This document shows, piece by piece, positions 21,022 through 33,112 of a DNA stretch of 64,000 bases. The notes beneath the pieces are model-generated. The model saw nothing but the letters and a program-made list of their open reading frames with translations, did no database searches and was not told where the DNA came from. Numbering within the stretch: the first letter of the stretch is position 1; each line of letters begins with the position of its first letter. A program made the translations under genes and the position numbers. The DNA comes from Lactifluus volemus (taxonomy: Eukaryota > Basidiomycota > Agaricomycetes > Russulales > Russulaceae). The stretch spans positions 147,730-211,729 of the forward strand of contig WTXI01000055.1 in NCBI GenBank assembly GCA_022376515.1. Direction: 5' to 3'.

Positions 21022-24000
21022 TTAGCCTGAGTGAGTGCTCTCCCCCTCCGCGTGTCCTTCCTCAAGCGGCATCCGATGATTGTGGTCCCGTATGCTGATA
21101 TCGGCACCATGTTCCAGTAATACTTGTACGGTCTTCGTCTTCTTGTTGCTCTTCGCGAGATGCAGCGGTGTCTTGCCACTACCTTCTCTTGCATTCACGT
21201 ACGCACCTCGCGTGAGCAAATACTCCACGACATCGACAGCCCCCTCATACGACGCCACATGCAACGGATGCCGACCCTTGTCATTACGCGCGTTTATATC
21301 CCCGCCCTTGTCGAGCAAGAACTCGACGACGTCAACAGGTCCGCAACGCGACGCTACGTGTAACGGCGTCCAGTTCTTGTGGTCCAGGGCCTCCACTTTC
21401 GCGCCTTTCTCAATTAGCAATTTTACGAGCTGAAGACTTCCGTGGTCTGACGCTAGGTGTAGTGGCGTTGAACGTTTGTAATCGCAGATGTCGACCCTCG
21501 CTCCATGGTCAATCAGGAGTTCGGCGATGTTGTAGTTTTCGTTGATAGACGCGAGGTGCAACGGAGTTGAGAGGTCCTTATCCTGAACGTCTACTTTTGC
21601 GCCATGGCCGATCAAGAGCTTTACGATTTCGACATTCCCAATGACCGATGCGAGGTGAATTGGAAATGAACCCTGGTCATTTGGGACGTCTACTGTCGCG
21701 CCTTCTTTAAGTAGAACCTCGACGGCGTCAACCTCCTCGTCCTCCAATGCTAGATATAACAAAGGCAAGAGCTTTTCGCCCTGGATGCGTAAACCTGCGC
21801 CGTGATCGACTAGTAGGCGTCGTAGCGCGTGGTCTTCTTTGATCAACGCAATGTATAGCGGAGTTTCGTCTTTGTCATCTAGAGCATTCACATCTGCGCC
21901 ATGATTAATTAACAGCTGAGCAATGTCGAGACGTCCCAAGTGACATGCTGCGTGGAGTGGGGTTACGAAGGTACCACCCGTGGCATTGACATTTTGCAGA
22001 TGTTCCCTGATAAGATGGTCTGCCAGATCATGGAAGCCACACAGCGTGGCATAATATAAGACGCCAGCACGCGGTTGCGTTGAGTCCAGGCTCTTTGATG
22101 CGGCTTCGTCAATATCATACAACCGAACCCAATGTCTGAAGTAGAGCTTTGTTGGGTCGAAAAGTCTTTTCATCCCATCCAGTACGCGGGATGACACGTC
22201 CTTATATTGGGCATGGTAGACCCAATGATGAGCAGCATATTCGACCAGCGGTGCATCCTTGACCCTGTTCCCGTCAACGCGGCCGTCCCATCCAAGCAAG
22301 ACTCCAAGACAGGCCCGGGCAAGGACAGTGTGCGCATTTTCGATGGAAATATGATAACGGGAGAAACTTTTGTTTGATGACTGGGCGAGGTGACGCGAGG
22401 TTAGAAAATCCTTCACAGAAACGTGGGAGAGTTTGGCGACTCGACGACCATCTTCATCAACAATGGCAATTAAGCTTGAGCACAAAGACAGCAAGGCTTG
22501 TTCTGGATCATTCGGGCGCATATCGACATCGTGATCCGGAATCCCTTCTTTTGGAAAGTCAAGCGCAAGGATTTCTGCGAGATCCTTGACGGGAAGTGGC
22601 CGGACGGCTACGATGAGGCATTGCAGGAGACGATGCGCAACTTCTTCATGGGCTTTGTCGAGTTGCATCAGTATGTGCTCATACGTCTCATTTAACGATT
22701 CAAGAAAAGGGAGTTCATCCCGGACTCCCGCTGGGGACAGTGGCGTAGCACCTCCAGCTGACGGGAAGCCAATCGAAATCTGAGGAATAGACAAATATAA
22801 GCAAAGAAGGTGTACATAATACAAGCCACTTACATTCCATCAGCTCTTCGTGAGAGCGTATCAATAGCTGATTGCCTGTCCTCTGCACTCCATCCCAGCG
22901 CCATTTGCTCGACGGCAGATTTGATGAATGCGATAACGTCGTCTTTATGTCCCACTTCGGCATCTAGAACTACCCGAGAAGGGGACAAGCCCTCAAGGGC
23001 ATTTCGGATATCGATCTCGGGTCGGCTGATGACGCATAGGCGCAGGTTTTCGAGATGTAGCTCGGTAAGTTCTTTCACGAGCTTGAGGATAGCTTCACGT
23101 GACGGCATTCCAAGAGCGTCGAGTCCATCTAGGATTATGTAAATAGGGCGCTGATGAACCGAGCGTGCTTTGAAGCGTTCCGTCAAAACGGTTTCACTAG
23201 GTTTTTGTGCGCCTTTGTGGTGTGTATTATAGAGTTGGAGGAGCGAGTCGAGAAAGGGGTAGGATTGAGTGGAGAGTTGAACAAGAAGAGAAGACAGTAT
23301 GTTGGAAGGTGTTTGTGTATTGACGTCTCTACAATCGAGAAAAAAGTACGCCTTCAAGGGTCGTTCAACCATGTCTTCGATGTTCTTCATAATCACGGAA
23401 CTAAACAAATGTCAGTTCCAATAGAAGAAAAGAGTGGAAGAATGACGAACCAAAGGACGCTCTTTCCAGAGCCCGCTTGAAAGACAAGCGTCAACAAACC
23501 ATCGGTAAAGGGTAGAAATGCACGCACGTAAACCACTGATCCACAACAAGGAACCACCGGACTTCCATTTCTTGTAAGTCTCGTTTTCGAAAAGCCACGC
23601 AGTTGTCCCCTCACGATGAGCACCAAGGAGAGTGTTGTAGTTTTGTGACGGATCTGGTGGGGAGAGCCACTTCTTGACGTCTTCTAGAGCCTTTCCTCCT
23701 GAACCTGAACGCATATTTGAATCTCGATGGTCAACGAGGAAGAAGTTAGGAGAGTACGAACGCATCTCATCAAATTCCAGTTCCGCTTCATCCATCAACT
23801 TGTCAAGGCTATCAAATGGTCTCTGAGTGAGATTGCTATTGGAGCCTTTAGATGTCTGGCTCTTGGATCTCGGAGGCCGGAAGATCGTTTTGATTGCTGA
23901 ATCAAAACCGTCAGTGAGATACGATACGTTGCCATAGCTAAACTCACGCGGAATCCGTCGTTGATCGACGGGTTTTGGAAAGACAGCAAGGATCAAGAGC

Positions 24001-24547
24001 ACTCTAGCCATGAACTGTACGATTAAGCCCTTCAGTCTCTCAGTGAGTGGGACCCCAGTGTAGACCTTGAGCCGTTGAAAGGAAGTTTGCATGCGCCGGA
24101 AGAGGTCTATCAGAGTCTCTTGGCTGACGCTTGAGGGCTTGACTGGCTGATATACTTGGGCGTCATGAGAAATATATGATCGAGGAAGACACATACTTTG
24201 AGGAGGATACCAATGGCAACAAGAATTGCGTCCGAGGGTGTGTATTCCTGTAAACGAGGGTGAGAAAACAAACTGATATAAGCCCGCCTGATATGCACCA
24301 TGCCAATGGGTTTCCCTAGAGTAGAGGAAAACGCGTGGAGGACATCCACAGTTGTGGTAAGGCAGTCTTCCAATCTTGTACCAAATTCTGGAGCTTGAAC
24401 GCGAAGTTCATCAAGAATCGTCTTGGGAGAATTGCAGTTTTGCAACCTGGGGAGTAATGGATGCTTTGAAATGTCGACTTTTGTTTGGTTCTGGTAAGAA
24501 GACAAGGCATCAGAGAATGGAGAGGACGAGGTGGAACTGGAAGGCAT
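21022..24547 (-). pseudogene. NLR copy 1: Goodbye-NACHT-ankyrin STAND protein, frameshifted
   Basis: From ATG 24547, exons give the fungal STAND N-terminal Goodbye domain (ISKHPLLPRLQNCNSPKTIL; TTVDVLHAFSSTLGK; TPSDAILVAIGILLK; VSQETLIDLFRRM). A linker ending KKWKSGGSLLWISG follows, then the NACHT P-loop AGSGKSVL on a tiny exon near 23456-23477, and NACHT motifs IYIILDGLDALG (Walker B) and LRLCVISRPEIDI. A helical segment (HVSVKDFL) and about ten ankyrin repeats run to the stop at 21022. Such proteins are fungal NLR-like sensors of non-self or cell-death control. Relative to copies 2 and 3, one base is missing near 22734-22740, so the spliced NACHT frame (…QLEVLRHC) runs into a stop before the ankyrins. 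It shares a divergent promoter with the DUF6535 gene at 25102. Confidence 0.82.
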
Positions 24548-25101
24548 GGGTGTGAGTGTTGGGAGTGAGCATAGGCTAGGTGAACAGCGTCATATAACTG
24601 ATATGTCACGTGGCATGGCTATGGGGAATCCCCAGGGAAATCTCACGGAGTTTGAATCACACTTGTGTCATTGTAAAGCAGTGAGCGTACAGCTAACTGT
24701 AGCTGTCAAGCTTTTGAATGTTTGTCTACATTTGAAGCTAAACGATAAGATATATTTGGCATAGTTGGTTTGCACATGCTAACCCTGCGCCCATCCCCCC
24801 TTCCGGCCACTCCGTTTTTCTCGCTCAATTCTCACTCAACCACCACAAAATTTAGCCTACAGTATCTAGTGCCATATGTGACATATTTTTGATAGAAATC
24901 GTGGCATGTTTGTCTCGCCTCCCTGTGTCGGAGTTTACAATGTTACAAAAATGGTAAGCGTAAATCACACAGTACACGAGTAAGTTACGCCCAATACGTT
25001 GTGCATTTCTCGTTTCCTTAAACATGAGTACTGCGTTTTAATCTGCGTCTTCCCACTCATTCCCTCAACCCTCTCACCCACTTCTGTGTTTTCATTGTTC
25101 C
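24548..25101. promoter_or_regulatory. Divergent promoter region of pair 1
   Basis: A 554-bp spacer lies between the head-to-head start codons of NLR copy 1 and DUF6535 copy 1. It is nearly identical to 39221-39793 in pair 2, but pair 3 differs and contains an inserted repeat. No specific site can be named; an AT-rich GATATATTTGGCATAG lies near 24748-24763. Confidence 0.5.
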
Positions 25102-27942
25102 ATGCCACAAATCAACGACGTCGAACGGGATCCACATCCAGTTCCTGGTACGTCGGTTCTCTGTCATTGTTATTCCCGATCGTCTCACCCATTCCATCAC
25201 AAGAGGATCGTGGAGAGAATCTTGGAGATTTCAACGACAATGCCAATCCCCTATGGTTGCTGTACGTGGATAAAGCCAAAAACCACGATGAGGCCAAGAT
25301 TCAGACTCTAACCGAGAATATGACTGATATCCTTTTGTTTGTACGTTCACATCCTCATGCTTCTACCTTGACTGCGTGTCTAATTATGATCCTTTACCTA
25401 GGCTGGCTTGTTTGCTGCTGCCCTCACCCCTTTCATTGTCGATCGCGTTCAGACCATACAAGTAACTCCCGCACAGCAGATGGTATTCTACGAGAAACAA
25501 TCTGTTGAGCTACTCCAACAAATATCGACACAGCTATCGTCTGCTTTTCCACAGGCCTCCGTCCCATCCCTATCCCTATCCACTTCCCCTACTGCGGATC
25601 CGTCACGGTCTGACAAACTAATAAATGCCTTGTGGTTCGCAAGTCTTGTTCTAAGCCTTTCTGCTGCACTCCTAGCTACCCTCGTCCAACGATGGGCCCG
25701 AAAGCACATGCAAATATTCCATCTGTATAAACACCCTTTGAAACTTTCACGCATCCGACAATATCTGTATGAAGGCATCGAGAATGGGCACATGACAATG
25801 ATAGCAGAAGCCGTTCCTGCGCTCATCCACATCGCTCTCTTCCTGTTCTTAATTGGCCTTGCCAACTCCTTACTCAATCTGAAACTGGTTGTTGTTGCCA
25901 TACCCGCCATGTTTGCCATCGGTCTTTACTCCGTCGTCTACGGCGCGGCTACAATTTTGCCCATCTTTATACCATCATTTCCGCTTCACAACTCATTCTC
26001 TGTCTTGATCTGGTCTTTCCTCCAGGCGTTCCGTCTAAGGACGTACAACGATCGCATCAGTGGAGAAAAGAAGCCAGTGAGCCAAAACATGACAGACGGA
26101 CAGATGGAACTGGCCTTGGCAGACAACTCCACTCGGAAAGATCGCGATCGACGGTCAATTGCATGGCTGGTGGGAGATATCACAGAAGACAACGAGATGG
26201 AAGTTTTTGCCGCGACCATTCCTGGTTCCTTCGACTCGAAATGGGGTGTAGAAATATGGGGAGAACGGCCAGATAACGGAGCTCCCGAGGCCAACAATAA
26301 ATCCCTGGCGATCGCTAACTACGACCAACTCCACTCATCGGCTTCCCGTCACCATGCTCTCCACGTGAAGGGCTTCCAGGAGCTTTGCGAGCGCATTGGA
26401 GGCTTGATCCAAACGTGTTACAGTCCTTACCTCATGGATGAGGCGAATAATAGACGCTCACGTGTCTGTATCGGGAGCGCGGCGTCGCTTGTATACCACA
26501 TGAAGGCCGATCTGAGCTGGTTTGGAGACAAGAAAGTCCTCGGAAAAGTGCTCAAGGACCAAGGTTACGGAAGTAATCCCACCCTGTTGTCAGCGACGAG
26601 CTCCAGCCAGGCATTTGCTGCAAACTGGACAGGTCTCTCGATAGCGATCACCCTAGATTTTCTGAAGGAATTGCCATCTGGGCCTGCGGAAGCAGCTTGG
26701 CGAGAATTTGGGAAAAGCAGTGATGTAGCGATTACACTCGCTCGGGAGATGGACGAACAATTCAAGAGTTTGTGGGATCAGGTGGATAGTAATCCAATCC
26801 CCCGCGAGGAAGACCGTCCCCAACTCGAGAATGTCCAACGCAATATCCAACGCAATGTGACACGGATGCAGACCCGAATCTCCGACCTCCGCACTGGGAT
26901 TCAGAGAGCCACTTATGGGTTGTCGGACCAATTCCCTTGGACTGAACTCAAAGAGAAGACTCGCACGGCAAACGCTTGTGACTTTCTCCTCAATCCTATT
27001 GTGGCCCAATTGAACTACCTGAAAAAGCAATTCATTATCCCCACGCAACATGGCGTGCGACACGGCGGACAACATGATGGACATCACGGCGGACAACATG
27101 ATGGTCAACATGGTGGGCTACATGGCGGACAACATGACGGACAACATGGCGGACAACACGATGGACAACATGGTGGACAACATGGCGGACAACACGACGG
27201 ACAACACGACGGACAACATGGCGGACAACATGGCGGACAACACGACGGACAACATGGTGGACAACATGGCGGACAACACGACGGACAACATGGTGGACAA
27301 CACGGCGGACAACACGGCGGACAACACGACGGACAACACGACGGACTACATGGTGGACAACACGGCGGACAACACGGCGGACATCACGGCGGACATCACG
27401 GCGGAGTCGGCGGACAACAGGGTGTAGAACAGGGCATGCAAGAAGACGTGGGACACGACTGTGTCGGATTCCCACGTCTTCATCGACCCACAGAACGGCA
27501 AATATGGCGTTTCCAAGATTTATACGAAGGTAGAGCTGTTGGCTTTACTCTAGAACTTTACCTCCTCTCGCTTAGGGAAATATTTCCCTCTTCGGCATCC
27601 CCACCAGAAGAAGCCCGCGGTATCTGCGTTGGCGCATTGAAAGACATCACATCCAACCTCGGACCTAATTCCGATATCTGGACGCAGAGAGTCGTTCTAG
27701 AACTTATCTGCGATATAGCAGCCGAACGTGGTGTTTTTTCCGATTACACTTATCCTAGCTATATCGAGGACGAACTCATGGGCCTACTACGCAAAGTCAT
27801 TACAGGGATGCAAGATTTTGATATCGAACGTGCAAAAGAGGATCTCGAGAGTGAGCTAGTCGTGGAGATAGCCCGGCCGCAAGGAGGGGAACGCGACTTT
27901 CGCCAGGTCGTATTGGATGTTCTCAGGAAGTCAGGGGCCTAA
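25102..27942 (+). CDS. DUF6535 membrane protein, copy 1, with His-rich array
   Basis: Three exons (25102-25147, 25204-25340, 25402-27942; introns 56 and 61 nt) give 907 codons. After MPQINDVERDPHPVP, the DUF6535 region reads NPLWLLYVDKAKNHDEAKI, MTDILLFAGLFAAALTPFI and a membrane helix (NALWFASLVLSLSAALLATL). Two or more further helices follow near ALIHIALFLFLIGLANSLL and AIPAMFAIGLYSVVYGAATI. The soluble part has an ordered middle, a His-Gly-Gln tetrad array (27046-27405), and a C-terminal helical domain (FTLELYLLSLREIFPSSAS; VVLELICDIAAERGVF). DUF6535 proteins are expanded in agaricomycetes and have no known function. The frame is intact. It is divergent from NLR copy 1. Confidence 0.88.
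27046..27405 (+). repeat. 12-nt coding minisatellite, 30 tetrads
   Basis: Thirty in-frame copies of a CAACAYGRCGGA-like unit encode (Q/L/H)H(G/D)G tetrads. Copy 2 of the gene has 17 (41738-41941) and copy 3 has none, only a degenerate QQG-rich stretch. The unit is a multiple of three, so length changes keep the frame. The array is also open in other frames on both strands, which produces spurious reading frames. Confidence 0.95.
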
Positions 27943-28619
27943 CCATCCCGGTTGGGGGCCCCCTCGTTCCGTGACTGATTTCTCGCTCGATCCTTCCACC
28001 ACAAACTTAGAATAATTAGAGAGTATCTTCAGTTTTCACGTACTAGTTCCATGTGAGTTGAGATTCGTTGTAATGTAGCCATGTACCCCAAGTTGTTTCA
28101 CTGGCACTCAAATATGCAGTAACAAATTCTTAAACGAAACGTAAAACGAGCATCCACCAATTTTATCTTGCGCTGAATTCCTAGGGACTTATGTACTAGT
28201 AAAGGAGGTCACGGCGCAGGAATGAAACTGAATGTCCGATGCGGCTTTGTCTTGTACAGTGCCTCCACCTTCGCCCTATTAGCGGTTCTGGCCATTCTCC
28301 TACATACATTCATCTTCAAGCTCCCTTAGATTCCTTCATAATATGAATGAAACGCTTGGGACTATGACGTAGGGCTGCGCCGCTCTACCTGTTTGGCCCG
28401 ATCGCTGCCGCTGGCAAGGGGGAGGCGCGACCAAACCTCAAAGACATTTCGTTGGCTCCTTCAATTATGTCTCAGATTCATTGTGTGAAAGTGAGAGAAC
28501 TCGAAACTCAGAAAGGAAGGACCAAAGAAAGGTCGATCACGACCACGCGGCGCTCCATCGATGGTCTCATCATCACCACATGTAGTTCAATTCATGCCGC
28601 AGAACCGGATTATGGCCCA
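27943..28619. other. 3' flank of DUF6535 copy 1, no gene
   Basis: Non-coding by inspection and nearly identical to 42479-43130 in block B. The high identity reflects recent duplication. Confidence 0.5.
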
Positions 28620-29397
28620 CCAATTATCGCGAAAAATTTGCGCTCCCAGCGCTCGAGGAGGTATGCGAAATGTTCTAAGTAAAGCAAAGTTGTCTCTCTT
28701 TGTGGCCTCGTCTGACCGTAATCCTCCCGTTGTAGACCGTGACTTCCATTTTTAGGCATTATTTTCGTGGAGCCATGTAGATGTCCCCTCACATGAGCAG
28801 TACTGTATTTTCGTACAGATCTGATGGCGAGAGCCATAACTTGACTTTTTATAGCACCATTCTCCCTTCGTGCATATTTGAGTGTCGACGGGAAACGAGG
28901 GAGAGGCTGGGAGAGCACGAACGCATCTCATCAGTACCCAGTTCCTCCTCATGCTGTGACAACCTGTCAAACATCAGGAAAAACCTCACTTGCTAAATCC
29001 ATCTAATTTAGCACTAACCTGCTAATGGCCTTCTAAAGTGTGATAAAACGTGCTAAGACCCGATGACTAGTTTTAGACCTAAAGTCCAGCTAGCGAGTGT
29101 CATATTTTGATCTAAATTATTTCTAATTATAACTAATGAGAATAAACGGGTTATATAAATGTATGACATTGACGCTTTTTTTTAAGTCTGCGTTTATATT
29201 CCGCAACATGTGGCTATGACAAAGATGCAATCCCTGGGGGTAGGATAGTAAAGACGGCAGGGGAGGTAAGGAGCGTAGCGGTGAACTCGACGTTTTCTTG
29301 GTTGTGTGGGCGGCGTTTCCTGGCACCTGCTTCGGCTATCCTGGGTCCCAGGCTCGTCTCGGGAGCATGCAGTCGCGAGTCAATTTGATGAAAAGGC

Positions 29398-30382
29398 TCA
29401 CACCCTTCCCACCTTGGGCCATGCTAAGTAGGATGGGGAGTGAGAGGTCGCGATCCACCGGTTGGAGGATGTCACGAGGGCGTCAGCGTAGAGCGGGCAG
29501 GCCGTGATGACGTGTTCAACAGATTGTGTGGGGGCCCCGCAGGAGCAGCTTGTGGGAAGATCAGGGCGAAATTTGGCCGTGTACAACCCGATGAAGGCGT
29601 GGCCCGTGATGAGCCTGACGAGGGCGGAGAAAATCTGCTGAAAAAGTGCACAAAAAACTTGCTCGCGTCGCATCTATTAGTAATGTACCGTACATGACAC
29701 GAACGATGATCGACCCACCAACTCAATTGAGTCCAGCCACGAAGGACCTATCTTCAATCAAAATAATCTGCTACCGCCATCCGCCACGCGCGTCCTCTGC
29801 GGGACCACGCCTGGCGAAACCCCGACCGGGGCTCATACTAGGAGTCCGACCGACGTGCTGACCGACGCTATCGCTCGGCGTCCACCGCCCCTTGTCGTGT
29901 CCCTTCGATCCTTGGATTACCGGTGGGATTTGGCCATTTGGCGGCGTGGGGAGAGCAATGTAGTTTGGGAGCGGCGATTGTTGCTCAGACAACGGTCGGC
30001 CCAAGTGTCGATTGCTGAGGCTTTGGCTTCACGGCGTTGATAGCTGACGGTGTGCGGTTCGCGGTGGTTGGGCGGGAGCGGGCGCGGGCACAGAGCGATT
30101 GTGTCTGTCAGGTGTTTGGCGCGGACGAAGCCGTGCAGTGCACGGTCTTGTGGTGCCCAGACTATCTGGATTTTGAGGTTCCTGCATAAGGAGAGGAGAA
30201 TATCAGCCTTCTGTCTGAAAGAAAGGGAGAAGGGTTGGCCTGGGTGGGGACCCGGCTTGGTTATGTTGGAGATGGCAGTGGGGTCGGGGGAAATGAGGAG
30301 GATGTGGGTAGTAAGGATGAGTTGGGCGAGTGAGATACCGGTGTCAATTACATTGACACACGTGCCAATCGTGGCACAATAG
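29398..30382 (-). pseudogene. LINE retrotransposon 3' fragment (RNase H and tail)
   Basis: The minus strand from 30382 reads LNLKIQIVWAPQDRALHGF-type RNase H residues (KADILLSLCRNLKIQIVWAP). Near 29400-29700 is FSALVRLITGHAFIGLYTAK then PTSCSCGAPTQSVEHVITAC PLYADA. The 'L.TGH…C.CGA.TE.VEH.L..CP.Y' pattern is the C-terminal zinc segment of fungal LINE Pol proteins. The reverse transcriptase is missing and frames are broken. It lies inside the TIR element. Confidence 0.7.
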
Positions 30383-30389
30383 GACCATA

Positions 30390-31440
30390 TGTCTTCGCAA
30401 ATCCCGCTGCTCGCCAGCCTTTGTCAGGCTGATGACACCCCAACTAGATGGGGTGCTCATAAGGAACAAGAGTCAGATGGTGTTGACAAGAAGAACTGGC
30501 AGCAAATTGGAATGAGGCAGGAGCATTGGCGACAGCTGGGAGCGGGATGGCATATGTGGCTTTAGGGCCACAGTATGTGTTGACTTAGACGTGTTGACAG
30601 ACGAGAACTCTACCTTCCTCATTAGGTTACAGTAACAAGTCACGAGTGGATTAGTCAGGTTGAACTTTTGCCCAGGGATTGTCTTTCCGTCAATTCTCCT
30701 CATCTCGCCTCTGGCTGCAGAGTCAAATTACAGTACCAGCAACTCTGTAGTTTCCACAATGTTCTACCCTGCCCATCCCAAAGCCCAAGGCATTGTCTCT
30801 GCGACAAAGTAAGTTGGAGTTCTCTTCTTTTCCACCATTGTAACATTTCTTTCCTTGCTAAATTTGTGTATCATCCATCCCTTCCAGATCGACAATGACA
30901 ACGACAACCGCTTCGACTGCAGCTACAGCACCCTCTATTGCTCACGTCCGTGATCTACTCTCAAATTCAAGCCAGATGTAGCGAAGATCGCCTCTAATGT
31001 CTCTCATGCCCAGATGCGGATTGACGTCCACTTCCTCAGGCAAGTCGGTGCAGGCCGATATGATCGCATATCATGAGCCAGGAGAGCGACTGCGGCTTGG
31101 TTTCCCTGTTATGTATGTCTTGTCTTATGTGCACAGCTTGGGAACCTCGTGCTGAACCTAACAAGCAACAGCATTGGCGCACCCAAGGTGACACAGCTTG
31201 TTGCGAACATCTCTGGTCTCTACAGCCCCAAATTGGCCGTCGGATTCACGCCTGTCTCTACCAATGGCAGCAAAGGTGCCGAGTTGATTTCTTCTCATAA
31301 TATTTTTTGCTCAACCTCAGCGTCATGATAGGTGACACCGGCAACCTCCTCACCTGGTCCTATTGACGCCCCATTGATGTGTGCCCCCCCCCCCCCCGAG
31401 CCAGAGATCACCAGTGCTGTCCACCATCACCACATTAGAC
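30390..31440 (+). other. Unassigned segment inside the TIR element
   Basis: Plus-strand pieces read STMTTTTASTAATAPSIAHV, YHEPGERLRLGFPVMYVLSY and APKVTQLVANISGLYSPKLA followed by VGFTPVSTNGSKG in shifting frames. This suggests a degraded multi-exon gene of unknown family. A C15 tract lies near 31384-31398. Confidence 0.3.
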
Positions 31441-32090
31441 CACTATATTAAGAGTTAATTAGATAGGTAGATGTGTTAGCGTGTTTAGCACTCATTTTTG
31501 ATAATTTATATGCTTTTAATAAACAAACTATGGTGATAATTTGGTGATAATTTGGTGATAATTTGAACCTTTTTTAGTGACAATTTAGAAGCTCTTTAGA
31601 GGCCTCTAACGGTGATCTAACAGTGGTCTAATTAGAGCTAATTAGAGCTAATTAGAAGGGGGGTTAGTTAAAGTTGATAATGGGCGCTTACCTGCTAATT
31701 AGAGCTAATTAGCCCGTTTTAGCACTTGAGGTTTTTCCTGATGAAGTTATTCAATGCACTTTGAATTCTACGTATCTTGCTGTCACAACTTGAAAACCTC
31801 GACGACAGTGGTGCGATAATGAACATCAAATTTCTATAGCTTGTTGAATAAGATAGGTGAGGGTCACGGTAAACTCAGTCCAACGCCATCTTGATATGTT
31901 TTATCAGGTGGGACCGGGAGCACTTCGGCTATAAGTCCTACGATTGCGTGCTTCACACCACTTGGGAGACCTTGGTGTGAGCCTTGAGACGTTAAAATAA
32001 CTTCAGTTCTGCATCCTCGGAAGAAGTTTACGAGGGCGAAGGCGTCGTAGTAGGGCGGGGCCCGAGTCGTTGACCAACTGCAGTGAGACA

Positions 32091-33013
32091 TTTAGGGTGA
32101 TAACAACGGCACGCGGGGATAGAGAAAGATAAGGACTTAGAGGGTACAAATTTCAGTAAGACTTGGATTTGAGGGTTCGAATACCTGCAAAGTGAGGTTT
32201 ATAAATAATTGAAAACATACGGAGATAGCTGACGGTGTGGGGCTCACGGATGTGAGATGTCCGGTCCGCTAGATCCGTGGGATCCGGGATCGCTCATCAT
32301 CTAATCCAGCGATGATGTGAAAGTGAAAGAACACCCCCTCGCCAGTAAGTTAAACGACTCAGTTGCGAACACTTTTATCTTGCAAATGACGTAGGTGTTC
32401 ATAGAATTTCGTTTTGCGCTCCACTGGAAAATCTAGTAACTATGGGTTCTCCTCCATCATGACATCAAAATTGCTCGCAAAAAGTGTGCCAGTGTTGACG
32501 TCGATATCAAACTGCCCGGCCATATGAGCAATCAAATTGAGCACTCTCACAGGTGACTCTAACCAGTACTACGGTGGCCATCAAGCAGCTCGACTCGGCT
32601 CAGCTCAATCTATGACTGAAGGGGTTTCTGAGCAGCAACACTTCAATTTCTATATGTCAGCACTTGGCCGCGGTGACAATACCGGCTAGACATGGAATCA
32701 AAAGAATACCTATTTACAGATACAAGATAGCAGCTCTCTATCCATACGAGTGAAAGCTAGTATATGCGGCCATCGCACCCTGAGACACTGGCAGTATCCC
32801 ATCTCATCTCGTATGGCATCAGTCACAGCAAGGACACACTGAACATCCAAGCGGAGCTTCAGACGTTGCGTATGACATTGCCTTTTATGATGCCCGTTGA
32901 ACATATGGGGTAAAGCACTGACAGAATCGAGTGAATGGATTGTTCCAATGATCTCAATATCCTCGCGACTATTGAACTCCGCCTATACGGACTTAGAGTC
33001 AAGTAGTATGCAA
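32091..33013. other. Duplicated non-coding stretch
   Basis: No gene seen. The counterpart is 43761-44894 in block B, which has about 70 extra bases near 44624-44695 not found here. Confidence 0.4.
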
Positions 33014-33019
33014 TATAAA
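33014..33019 (+). promoter_or_regulatory. TATA box of the small peptide gene
   Basis: TATAAA lies 94 bp before the ATG at 33113. The equivalent site in block B is 44895-44900, also 94 bp before its ATG. Confidence 0.5.
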
Positions 33020-33112
33020 GTTGAGCCATTTCCTTCTTTTCTTCTTTACCGTCGTTTCCTACACATTTTATCCTCATCATCCGGCTTACCAGTGACTCTT
33101 CCTGCGGTGACA

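Larger units (their letters stand above)
28975..31740. mobile_element. 2.77-kb TIR element absent from block B
   Basis: The ends are inverted CAGGAAAAACCTCA (14 bp perfect; 17 if the flanking CAT/ATG is included), then TGCTAA-type subterminal motifs, with many TAATTAGAGC repeats near 31440-31720. The equivalent place in block B (about 43508-43520) is uninterrupted, giving an empty site. The target duplication is at most a few bases and I could not define it. The inside holds a LINE fragment and unassigned sequence; no transposase is recognised. It inserted after the block duplicated. Confidence 0.75.
28620..32090 (-). pseudogene. Relic NLR fragment, split by a TIR element
   Basis: The minus strand at 28620-28974 retains the NLR linker (…STWLHEN, YKNGSHG-like). 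Its plus-strand DNA gaacgcatctcatcagtacc matches the linker of the complete copies. After the 28975-31740 insertion, 31741-32090 encodes AIVGLIAEVL, the end of the Goodbye domain (in block B: AIVGLMAEVLLILAILTEHI). No P-loop or ankyrins remain. It is an older, fourth NLR lineage, duplicated with the block. Confidence 0.6.

Noticed and set aside
27046..27405. CRISPR-like or regulatory repeat array
   Set aside because: Unit is 12 nt with no spacers and is in frame within a long coding sequence of a fungal gene.
27035..27475. Long minus-strand frame rich in VVRRVV and other frames of the tetrad array
   Set aside because: It is the same 12-nt minisatellite read in other frames; a repeat of period divisible by three stays open in several frames.
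31384..31398. C15 tract as a structured element
   Set aside because: A simple homopolymer inside a decayed mobile element; no partner G-run or conserved context.
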